The notes below the pieces were generated by a model. It did not search any database. It was not told the origin of the DNA and saw only the letters and a program-made list of their open reading frames with translations. From Planctomycetota bacterium (GTDB lineage Bacteria > Planctomycetota > UBA11346): 10,546 nucleotides of DNA. Shown here in pieces: positions 1 through 6,446 of the stretch; the first letter of the stretch is position 1; each line of letters starts with the position of its first letter. Made by a program: the position numbers and the translations under genes. The stretch is taken from positions 1-10,546 of the forward strand of contig CANETI010000051.1 of the NCBI GenBank assembly GCA_947440715.1, in the 5' to 3' direction.

Positions 1-1250
1 GTAACAAAGCCTTCACGGTTTTCATGTTCCAGGAATTCCGCGTCGCGGTCGGCAAATTGCACCGGAGCAAAGACCGATTGAATGCGATAATAATCCCGCG
101 TTGGAATCGGATCAAACTTATGGTCATGACATTGCGCACAGCGTAATTCGTGACCCAGAAATGTCAGACCTACACTATTGGTCACGTCATCGAGGAATAA
201 TTGTCGCGTGACCGAGGCAACACTCATCGATGTATGTTCCCATGGTCCTGTACGGAGGAACCCAGTCGCAATTAACATTTCTGGATTTTTCTCGTCGATT
301 TCATCACCCGCTAACTGTTCACGGACAAATTGATCATACGGTTTATCCGCATTAAATGCGCGCACCACATAATCCCGATAACGCCAAGCATGCGGTCGTG
401 GATAATCGTTAGCAAAACCAGATGAATCGGCGTAGCGCACGACGTCCAGCCAATGGCTTGCCCATTTTTCGCCATAACGCGGTGATGCGAGCAAACGATC
501 GACAAGGCGCTCCCAAGCGTCCTCTCGCGCATCCATGGTGAAAGCGTCAATTTCTTCCGGTGTTGGTAATAATCCGGTTAAATCTAAACTCACCCGACGA
601 ATAAGCGTCAAGCGATCTGCTTTACCCACGGGGATAATGCTTTTTTCAACTAAGGTGCGATTAATTAAATAATCGATGGGATGCTGTGGCGAGCCAGCCA
701 AGGACGCTGGAATTTCCACCGGTTGAATGGGTTTGAACGACCATAAATCGTCTTCTTTGTAGCCGCGACCTGCCCAGTCTGATGACTGTCCACCAACACT
801 GGTTAATATGACTCGGCCTTGTGGTTGCGGAGCAGATGCAGCCAACTCCGCGCGCCGTTTTTCCTCAAGCCATGGCGCACCAAAAGAGATCCAGCGTTTC
901 AGCGCGGCAATTTGCTCGGGCTTTAATCGGTCATTTTCTTTCGGCGGCATTTCCAAATCTGGATCTTTCCAGGTGACCGCGACAAACAGCGGGCTTTTAT
1001 CTGGATCACCGGGAACTAAGGCGCTGCCATTTTCTCCGCCTTTGATCATCGCCTCGCGCGAGTTCAGCCACAGTTTCCCTTTAATTTTTTTCGGATCTTC
1101 TCCGTGACAAGCCATACATTTGGCCTGGAGCATGGGAAATACGGAGCGCGCGAAAATGACTTCGCCTTCATCGACTTTATCAACTTTATTTTCTAACGCC
1201 GAGGCCACGCCCATAATCGCCAACAACAAAACCATGAGACAACTACGCAT
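1..1250 (-). CDS. Planctomycete-type cytochrome c protein (PSCyt1 + DUF1549/PSCyt2), 3' end outside window
   Basis: The frame is open from ATG at 1250 to the left edge (416 codons seen, C-terminus missing). Residues 1-18 form a signal peptide (MRSCLMVLLLAIMGVASA), so the product is exported. Residues ~30-125 are a cytochrome c domain with heme motif CMACHG (C45, C48, H49) and a later 'MPPKEN' Met that could be the axial ligand. Residues ~190-400 match DUF1549, with 'LIRRVSLDLTGLLPT', 'HWLDVVRYADSSGF', 'WRYRDYVVRAFNADKPYDQF' and a second CxxCH at C371-C374-H375 (CAQCHDHKFDP). Family members usually continue into DUF1553, expected to lie beyond the edge. Start choice: AAGGA at 1256-1260 lies 5 nt upstream of the ATG, immediately after the stop of the AraC gene. 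The 10-nt gap implies one operon. An electron-transfer or oxidoreductase role is inferred from family membership; the substrate is unknown. Confidence 0.93.
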   Translation of the reverse strand, partial: MRSCLMVLLLAIMGVASALENKVDKVDEGEVIFARSVFPMLQAKCMACHGEDPKKIKGKLWLNSREAMIKGGENGSALVPGDPDKSPLFVAVTWKDPDLEMPPKENDRLKPEQIAALKRWISFGAPWLEEKRRAELAASAPQPQGRVILTSVGGQSSDWAGRGYKEDDLWSFKPIQPVEIPASLAGSPQHPIDYLINRTLVEKSIIPVGKADRLTLIRRVSLDLTGLLPTPEEIDAFTMDAREDAWERLVDRLLASPRYGEKWASHWLDVVRYADSSGFANDYPRPHAWRYRDYVVRAFNADKPYDQFVREQLAGDEIDEKNPEMLIATGFLRTGPWEHTSMSVASVTRQLFLDDVTNSVGLTFLGHELRCAQCHDHKFDPIPTRDYYRIQSVFAPVQFADRDAEFLEHENREGFV

Positions 1251-1260
1251 GCTTTTCCTT

Positions 1261-2250
1261 TCAGCCCGCATCTGCGGTTAGGGTTTTCGGTAATTCGCCT
1301 AATGCATGGCGATAGGCAGAAGGCGATAATCCTGTCACCAAACGAAAACGAGTCGCGAAAAAAGCCTGTGTGGCAAAACCTGCCGCCTCAGCCACGGCAG
1401 CGATCGTGAGCGAATGATCGGTCAATAATCGCCGCGCTTCATTGATGCGCAAACGCGTAACGAAGGAAATTGGCGTGACGCCATAAATACGATTAAAAGT
1501 ACGCTGAAATTGGCTGGGAGATAATCCCGCCATCGCCGCCAATTCGGTGATTGGCAAATCTTGGCGCAGATGCGTGCGCATGTACGCGACGACCCGTGAT
1601 AAACGGGCAACGGGAGTTTGCGAGTCCGCTTGTTGATTGGAATAACGACGACTTAAAAGCGTAACTAATACTTGAAACATGCCACGAATAACGGTTTTTC
1701 TGCCTTCTTCTCCGCCCTGTAATTCACTTTCCAAATGCCGCGCCAAAGCCACGCAGCGCGCTAAGTCTGTTGTTTCCAAATGAAGACGTTGTGGTGCGCG
1801 CGTGCTTGATGGGTGACGCGTGTCTAAATCAAATAAACTATGAAAGCCAGCCATTTGACGCAAATCTAAATCGTCATCCAAGACCTGAGCTTGATCAAAT
1901 TGCACATTACACAATTGCAGTTTCTTCGCTTCTTTAAATCCATGTCGCTGACCATCGGTAATAACAACTACATCACCTTTAACTAAAGCATGCGTCCCAC
2001 GATTCGAGATATGCGTCGCGCTACCGTCCAGCACGATTACTAATTCGGTATATTGATGACGATGCGATGGAAAATCGCCGTTGTGCTCAACAAATAAAAC
2101 ATTGAAACGAAAGCGTGCATCTGGCACATCATCTGCATACGTGCCATGACATACCTGCACTTGGTCACTTCCACCTTGAACTAACTGCGCGACCACACCA
2201 ACGACACCATTGGTGGCTGTATTATTACGCTGACGTGCGGCTTTCGGCAT
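1261..2250 (-). CDS. AraC-family transcriptional regulator with N-terminal cupin sensor domain
   Basis: 329 residues, close to the usual AraC/XylS length with a sensor domain. Residues ~45-120 form a cupin-type AraC binding domain, seen in 'PSHRHQYTELVIVLDGSATH' and 'KGDVVVITDGQRHGF'; this layout is typical of regulators that bind small sugars such as rhamnose or arabinose. Residues ~217-317 are the AraC DNA-binding domain with two helix-turn-helix units: 'DLPITELAAMAGLSPSQFQR' (231-250) and 'SLTIAAVAEAAGFATQAFFA' (280-299), closing with the family signature 'GLSPSAYR'. There is no signal peptide, so it is cytoplasmic. Start choice: AGGA at 2257-2260 lies 6 nt before the ATG. It precedes the cytochrome c gene by 10 nt on the same strand and probably controls its own operon, perhaps also the divergent NHL gene. 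The effector is not deducible. Confidence 0.93.
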   Translation of the reverse strand: MPKAARQRNNTATNGVVGVVAQLVQGGSDQVQVCHGTYADDVPDARFRFNVLFVEHNGDFPSHRHQYTELVIVLDGSATHISNRGTHALVKGDVVVITDGQRHGFKEAKKLQLCNVQFDQAQVLDDDLDLRQMAGFHSLFDLDTRHPSSTRAPQRLHLETTDLARCVALARHLESELQGGEEGRKTVIRGMFQVLVTLLSRRYSNQQADSQTPVARLSRVVAYMRTHLRQDLPITELAAMAGLSPSQFQRTFNRIYGVTPISFVTRLRINEARRLLTDHSLTIAAVAEAAGFATQAFFATRFRLVTGLSPSAYRHALGELPKTLTADAG

Positions 2251-2593
2251 TAAGAGTCCTTGCTGACCGTTCTGTTGAACTGGAAAACCAGGTCAACATC
2301 AAGATGCGGTATAAGTGAAAATACGAACTAACTTTGTATTCGTTGACTACGGCTTTACCAAGCTGGAATTAACGACACCGGCCTAGACTAAGGCTGATTA
2401 AATGCCACAAGAGTCGATTTGATAACGCTTTGTGGCTTAGTTCATTACCCCGGATTCTTAATGCGGTAAAATTATAAATTATTTTATCCTATGCTCTTTC
2501 AAAGTGTTAATGCTAACCCCATCGCATGGTTCGTTCTGGATTTACCCAACTAGGTAGTGGCTGCTGGTGCCTTTAGGCTTATTGCTTGCCGAT
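2251..2593. promoter_or_regulatory. Divergent intergenic region between the AraC operon and the NHL gene
   Basis: About 340 nt with no convincing gene, placed where the promoters of both the leftward AraC operon and the rightward NHL gene must lie. It holds a hairpin at 2274-2297 (10-bp arms with one mismatch, AAAA loop) just upstream of the AraC start, an inverted repeat GCCACAA/TTGTGGC at 2404-2410 and 2430-2436, and a 21-nt stretch made only of A and T at 2467-2487 flanked by GG and CC. The last two are reasonable candidates for an operator and a promoter-melting region. I could not assign -35/-10 boxes with a good spacer on either strand. Confidence 0.45.
2274..2297. repeat. Inverted repeat/hairpin in the AraC leader or operator
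   Basis: GTTGAACTGG and CCAGGTCAAC are complementary at 9 of 10 positions around an AAAA loop. It sits 24-47 bp upstream of the AraC ATG. No T-tract follows it on either strand, so it is unlikely to be a terminator. It could be a leader stem-loop or a dyad bound by a regulator. Confidence 0.45.
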
Positions 2594-3661
2594 ATGAATA
2601 ACCTTGCGCTCTGCCTCGTCCTGCTCATTGCACAGCCAGCATTGATTGCTGCTGAATCGTTCATCGTGTTTGCCGGTGGCGGCAATGCGGTTGATGGCGG
2701 TCCGGCCACAGGCGTCAAACTCATCCAGCCTTTTAGCATTGTGGTCAATGCCGACGGCAGTGCGTGGACCGCAGAACAAGACGGCAATCGTATTCGTCGT
2801 ATGACTAGTGATGGATCGATCACCACGGTCGTGGGCACAGGGGTTAAGGGCACCGCCGGCGTGGGCGGACCAGGCACAAAAGCAGAAGTTAATGGACCAC
2901 ATCATTTATTAGTGTTGCCTGATGGTCGGCTGATTATTGCGGACACCTATAATAAGCGTGTCTTACAATTTGATGCGAAAACCGGTGTGGTTGCCGCATT
3001 TGCGGGGACCGGTGAAACTGGATTTTCTGGTGATGGTGGACCTGCGGTCAGCGCCAAAACTAGCGATGCGTACTCGATTGCCTTATCGAAAGATAAAGAA
3101 ACTATTTATTTAGCGGACATTCAAAATCGACGTATCCGCGCCATCGCAATAAAGACTGGCATTATTACGACGGTGGCGGGGAATGGGGCAAAGGGTGCTC
3201 CTAAAGATGGCGAACTCGCAGCATCTGCTCCCTTAATGGATCCACGTTCCGTCGCAGTCGATGCTGACGGTCGGCTTTATATATTGGAACGTAATGGCAA
3301 TTGTTTACGGGTTGTCGAAAATGATGGGAAAATTCACACGGTGGTCGGTACCGGCGCGAAAGGAAATAGTGGGGACAATGGCGACGCTAAATTAGCAACG
3401 CTCAATGGACCAAAAGATTTATTTATTGATCACGACGGTACGGTGTTAATTGCCGATTGTGAAAACCACGTCATCCGTCGCTACGATCCAAAATCCGGAC
3501 AGATCACTCGCGTCGCTGGAACTGGAACCAAGGGTAATGGTAAACCTGGGAAACCGCTAGAAACGGCGCTCGATCGTCCACACGGCGTGCATATCGGACC
3601 TGATGGTTCTCTGTACATCTGTGACAGTAATAATGGGCGCATCTTGAAACTGGCGCGCTAA
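2594..3661 (+). CDS. Exported NHL-repeat six-bladed beta-propeller protein
   Basis: 355 residues from ATG 2594. Residues 1-20 are a signal peptide (MNNLALCLVLLIAQPALIAA), so the protein is secreted or periplasmic. The rest is NHL-like repeats of ~50-55 residues, each ending in a 'TTVVGTGxKG'-type strand: residues ~25-85, 105-150, 160-205, 218-262, 275-318 and 330-355. The final short blade can pair with the N-terminal 'FIVFAGGG' strand, closing a six-bladed ring. The segment 'GETGFSGDGGPA' (139-150) is the typical insert of secreted NHL proteins. Start choice: the frame also allows GTG at 2567, but that puts an Asp in the middle of the signal region, so ATG 2594 is preferred; neither has a good ribosome site. 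NHL propellers usually act as binding scaffolds; no catalytic residues or ligand can be named. The next gene downstream is another propeller protein. Confidence 0.88.
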   Translation: MNNLALCLVLLIAQPALIAAESFIVFAGGGNAVDGGPATGVKLIQPFSIVVNADGSAWTAEQDGNRIRRMTSDGSITTVVGTGVKGTAGVGGPGTKAEVNGPHHLLVLPDGRLIIADTYNKRVLQFDAKTGVVAAFAGTGETGFSGDGGPAVSAKTSDAYSIALSKDKETIYLADIQNRRIRAIAIKTGIITTVAGNGAKGAPKDGELAASAPLMDPRSVAVDADGRLYILERNGNCLRVVENDGKIHTVVGTGAKGNSGDNGDAKLATLNGPKDLFIDHDGTVLIADCENHVIRRYDPKSGQITRVAGTGTKGNGKPGKPLETALDRPHGVHIGPDGSLYICDSNNGRILKLAR

Positions 3662-3838
3662 ATCGCCACGGTGTTTCATTCGGTTAGTGAAAAGACGTAT
3701 TGGCCACGCGGAACGCCATTCCTCTAACCGACCTCCAGCGGTTCGCGAACTCGTACCCACGTCCGGTGATAACGAGTTCGCGCTAGTCATTTCGTCCCGA
3801 GACGATCTGCTAGCGACGAATCTTTCGTGGAGACTTTT
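3662..3838 (+). promoter_or_regulatory. Hairpin-dense leader/intergenic region upstream of the PQQ-like gene
   Basis: 177 nt without a gene but with four inverted repeats in succession: CGGTTAG/CTAACCG (3681-3687 with 3724-3730); an 11-bp perfect pair CGCGAACTCGT/ACGAGTTCGCG (3744-3754 with 3772-3782); a long imperfect stem from CGCTAG (3781-3786) to CTAGCG (3810-3815) capped by CGTC-CCGA-GACG; and ACGAA-TCT-TTCGT (3816-3828), which ends directly before the GGAG ribosome site (3829-3832). The second and third stems share two bases (3781-3782), so they compete at their junction. This could be a structured 5' leader, a small RNA, or a terminator plus promoter. I recognise no known riboswitch. 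Confidence 0.45.
3829..3832 (+). promoter_or_regulatory. Ribosome binding site deciding the PQQ-like gene start
   Basis: GGAG with a 6-nt spacer (ACTTTT) to ATG 3839. It rules in favour of ATG 3839 over the in-frame GTG at 3827, whose codon overlaps this site. A small hairpin (3816-3828) ends right beside it. Confidence 0.6.
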
Positions 3839-5029
3839 ATGCGATCAATCTGTTCTACTTTATTATTTTTAGCCCTGACCGTTCCGGCGTGGTCTGCTGC
3901 GGCGAGCAGCGATACCTGGACGCAATATCGTGGCACAAATCGCGATGGTATTTCTACGGAAAAATTAACGTTGGGCAGCAAAGCACCGGAAGAAGTTTGG
4001 AAGGCCTCGATCGGTATTGGCTACACCTCGATGGCCATTGCTGGCGGCATGTTGTACGCGTCGGGCAACAAAGATAATGAAGACACGCTTCATTGCTTAG
4101 ATGCTAAAACCGGAAAATCGGTTTGGACCTTCAGCTATCCGCAAGAACTCTCGCCAAATTTATATCAAGGCGGTCCCAACGCCACCCCAACCGTGACTGA
4201 CGGTAAAGTCTATATTCTAGCCAAAGATGGATTCGCGGCGTGCCTGGATGCCAAAACGGGAAAAGCGGTTTGGAAAAAAAATGTCGCTAAAGAAGTCGGA
4301 GCAAAAAAACCTGGCTGGGGATTTTCTGGTTCACCAACTATTTTAGGCCGCGCGCTATTCCTTAACGTGGGCAGCCACGGACTCGCACTGGAAGCCGCCA
4401 CTGGAACGGTTATCTGGAAAAGCGGCGGTGAGGCTGCTGGCTATGCATCGGTTATTCCGCAAGGAACTGGAAAAAATATCCAGTTATTGGTCTTTGGCGC
4501 TGATGCACTGCATGGCGTAGATGCGGCGAATGGCAAAAAACTTTGGAGCCACCCGTGGAAAACTGATCATGGGGTCAATGCCGCAGATCCGATTGTGTTG
4601 AATAAACAAGTATTTTTATCCAGTGGATATAATTTCGGCAGTGGACTTGTTGATTTTAGTGGCAGTCCGAAAGAGGTCTGGCGTAACAAGGAAATGAAAA
4701 ATCATTTTAATGCCTGCGTCTTAATTGACGGTCACCTTTATGGCTTTGACGATGGCACCCTGAAATGCCTTGATTGGGCCACCGGCTCCGTGAAATGGCA
4801 ACAAGGTGGTCTCGGCAAAGGTTCGCTTGCCGCCTGCAACGGCGCTTTAGTCATCGTCAGTGATAAAGGTGAATTAGTCATCGCCGATGCAAAACCAGAT
4901 AGTTATAACGAGCGTTCGCGCACGCATGTCGTGCCCGATAAAAACGTCTGGACCAGTCCGGCTATTGCCGATGGAAAAATTTTCGTCCGTAATCCGAAGG
5001 GCGATTTGGTCGCACTAGCGGTCAAATAA
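3839..5029 (+). CDS. Exported PQQ-like (BamB/quinoprotein-type) beta-propeller protein
   Basis: 396 residues from ATG 3839. Residues 1-~22 form a signal peptide (MRSICSTLLFLALTVPAWSA). The mature start 'WTQYRGTNRDGIS' is the opening motif common in planctomycete and verrucomicrobial PQQ-like proteins. Five repeats carry the tryptophan-docking pattern A-x-x-G-x-x-x-W: 'LDAKTGKSVW', 'LDAKTGKAVW', 'LEAATGTVIW', 'VDAANGKKLW' and 'LDWATGSVKW', as expected for a 7-8-bladed propeller. I see no heme motif and cannot identify the PQQ- or metal-binding residues of true quinoprotein dehydrogenases, so a scaffold or assembly role is as likely as an enzyme. Start choice: GGAG at 3829-3832 lies 6 nt before ATG 3839; the in-frame GTG at 3827 overlaps that site and would add four residues before the signal peptide. 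It faces ribBA convergently with 17 nt between stops. Confidence 0.9.
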   Translation: MRSICSTLLFLALTVPAWSAAASSDTWTQYRGTNRDGISTEKLTLGSKAPEEVWKASIGIGYTSMAIAGGMLYASGNKDNEDTLHCLDAKTGKSVWTFSYPQELSPNLYQGGPNATPTVTDGKVYILAKDGFAACLDAKTGKAVWKKNVAKEVGAKKPGWGFSGSPTILGRALFLNVGSHGLALEAATGTVIWKSGGEAAGYASVIPQGTGKNIQLLVFGADALHGVDAANGKKLWSHPWKTDHGVNAADPIVLNKQVFLSSGYNFGSGLVDFSGSPKEVWRNKEMKNHFNACVLIDGHLYGFDDGTLKCLDWATGSVKWQQGGLGKGSLAACNGALVIVSDKGELVIADAKPDSYNERSRTHVVPDKNVWTSPAIADGKIFVRNPKGDLVALAVK

Positions 5030-5046
5030 AAGCTAACCTAACGCGC

Positions 5047-6165
5047 TTATTCCGTCGGGCGAACGCGCTCAACCACGTCTAAACCGTGACCGGTTAATGC
5101 GGCAATATGACGGTCGACGTTAGTCATTAACCGCATTTGTCGCACGCCCAGGTCACGCAATATTTGCGCGCCAGTGCCATAATCCCGATTATCCATCGCC
5201 ACTTCTGGATCGCGCACCACTTTATGTTGTTTACCTCCATGACGCAGTAATTGCGCGGGAACTCCATGACCATTGGTGTCGCGCATATGCAGGAAAACCC
5301 CTTCACCAGCGGCCGCTAATTGTTGTAGCGCACTCAGTGGCGGTAATCCACCTGGGACAGCGAAAATATCGCTGAGCAAATGTTCTTTCTGTACGCGCAC
5401 CAACACCGGTTCGCTCACCGTCGCCCCTGGTTTTAAACGATTACCGCAGACTAGAGCTAAATGGTGTTCGCCACTAATTTGACTGCGATAGGAGTACGCG
5501 CGAAAATCTCCGGCTGACGTTTTAATCTGCGCTTCGGCAACTAATTCAACGGTGCGTTCACTGCCTTCACGGTAAGCGATGACGTCGGCGATTGAGGATA
5601 ATAATAATCCATGATGCTTGCCAAATTCGATTAAATCTGGCAGTCGTGCCATTTCTCCATCTGGCTTCATGATTTCACAAATAACCGCCGCTGGTTTAAG
5701 GCCAGCAAGCCGGGCTAAATCTGCTGAAGCTTCGCTGTGGCCAGCACGCACTAAACATCCACCGTCACGCGCGCGCAGCGGGAAAACATGCCCAGGACTC
5801 ACCACATCATCCGGACGTACGTTGTCAGCAATGGCGACCTGAATCGTTTTCGCGCGATCAGCGGCGCTAATTCCGGTGGAAATACCTTCACGTGCTTCGA
5901 TCGACACGGTGAACGCCGTTGATAAACGCGAACGATTATCGCGCGTCATCAGCGGCAAACCTAAACGATCAAGCATTTGCCCTTCCATCGCTAAACAAAT
6001 AAGGCCACAACCTTTAGTTGCCATAAAGGCAATTGATTTGGCGTCTGCAAATTGTGCGGCCATTACCAAATCACCTTCGTTTTCACGATCCTCATCGTCC
6101 ACAAGAATTACCATTTCACCGCGCTTGAGAGCTGCAATGACATCCGGAATCGAGGAAAAAGTCAT
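5047..6165 (-). CDS. ribBA: RibBA-type protein: intact 3,4-dihydroxy-2-butanone 4-phosphate synthase fused to a degenerate GTP cyclohydrolase II domain
   Basis: 372 residues from ATG 6165. Residues 1-~203 are RibB, converting ribulose 5-phosphate to 3,4-dihydroxy-2-butanone 4-phosphate plus formate for riboflavin synthesis. Key motifs are intact: 'DDEDRENEGDL' (23-33), 'STAFTVSIEAREGISTGIS' (82-100), 'SPGHVFPLRARDGG' (123-136) and 'RAGHSEASADLARLAG' (140-155). Residues ~205-372 align with RibA but are degenerate. The zinc cysteines are gone: the 'SEC' position reads KEH, and 'RCDCG' is replaced by the AVPGG stretch at 269-273. The catalytic 'RQEGRGIGL' is replaced by 'RDTNGHG'. Only the C-terminal 'DYGTGAQILRDLGV' and 'LDVVERV' parts survive. 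GTP cyclohydrolase II activity is therefore unlikely, and a separate RibA is expected elsewhere. Start choice: an upstream in-frame ATG at 6216 would add 17 residues before the normal RibB start 'MTFSSIPDVIAALKRGEMVI'. No FMN riboswitch is visible upstream. Confidence 0.93.
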   Translation of the reverse strand: MTFSSIPDVIAALKRGEMVILVDDEDRENEGDLVMAAQFADAKSIAFMATKGCGLICLAMEGQMLDRLGLPLMTRDNRSRLSTAFTVSIEAREGISTGISAADRAKTIQVAIADNVRPDDVVSPGHVFPLRARDGGCLVRAGHSEASADLARLAGLKPAAVICEIMKPDGEMARLPDLIEFGKHHGLLLSSIADVIAYREGSERTVELVAEAQIKTSAGDFRAYSYRSQISGEHHLALVCGNRLKPGATVSEPVLVRVQKEHLLSDIFAVPGGLPPLSALQQLAAAGEGVFLHMRDTNGHGVPAQLLRHGGKQHKVVRDPEVAMDNRDYGTGAQILRDLGVRQMRLMTNVDRHIAALTGHGLDVVERVRPTE

Positions 6166-6248
6166 AGGGTATCCGTAAGAAGGTCTACGATTACCGTACG
6201 CGTTTGATAATCCCACGCCAGAGCACCATATGGCCGTGCCTCTACACG

Positions 6249-6278
6249 ACCAGACCGACGCATATGCGTCGGTCTGGT
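6249..6278. repeat. 30-bp perfect palindrome upstream of ribBA
   Basis: Bases 6249-6263 (ACCAGACCGACGCAT) and 6264-6278 are exact reverse complements with no loop, centred on CATATG. It lies 84 bp upstream of the ribBA ATG and shares its last two bases with the next stem-loop. A zero-loop dyad of this length suits a dimer-bound operator or a cruciform; no T-tract follows it, so a plain terminator is less likely. Confidence 0.7.
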
Positions 6279-6339
6279 GACACTAAGGCGCGAAATCTTC
6301 CTACTGTCCAAAAAATTTAATTTCGTGCCTTAGTGTCAC
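6277..6339. repeat. 63-bp stem-loop with 20-bp arms
   Basis: Arms 6277-6296 and 6320-6339 pair over 20 positions with a single G-T wobble (GTGACACTAAGGC against GCCTTAGTGTCAC, then CGAAAT against ATTTCG). The loop is 23 nt (6297-6319) and contains an A/T-rich stretch. No T-tract follows on either strand and no flanking target-site duplication is evident. It may be a leader structure, an attenuator, or a small palindromic repeat of REP/MITE kind. Confidence 0.65.
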
Positions 6340-6373
6340 GAGGTGTGGGGCGATAGCCCCGCAGCAAAAGCGA

Positions 6374-6425
6374 ACAGCCCAGACGAGTCGATCATGAACC
6401 TTTGGTTCCGGCTCGGCTGGGCTGT
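6374..6425 (-). terminator. Probable rho-independent terminator of the TPR operon
   Basis: Arms 6374-6387 and 6412-6425 pair at 13 of 14 positions and are GC-rich. A nested GAACC-TTT-GGTTC stem lies inside at 6396-6408. It begins 21 nt after the stop codon of the TPR gene and, read leftward, is followed by TCGCTTTT, a weak T-tract. Placement and polarity fit a terminator for the leftward operon. A short GGGGC/GCCCC stem follows at 6347-6360. Confidence 0.5.
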
Positions 6426-6446
6426 GAACATCTGCTTGAGCAGCAA

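Noticed and set aside
311..550. Minus-strand 79-codon frame and the plus-strand frame at 808-1107
   Set aside because: Both lie inside the PSCyt1/DUF1549 gene, whose own frame carries the heme and family motifs throughout.
5023..5050. Bidirectional terminator between the convergent PQQ-like and ribBA genes
   Set aside because: Only a short bulged AATAAAGC-like dyad is present, too weak to call.
6166..6248. Possible FMN riboswitch ahead of ribBA
   Set aside because: None of the conserved RFN-element sequence blocks can be found on the minus strand between the gene and the palindrome.
6277..6339. MITE or insertion-sequence remnant because of the 20-bp inverted ends
   Set aside because: No target-site duplication flanks it, no transposase fragment is nearby, and only one copy is visible here; kept as an inverted repeat only.
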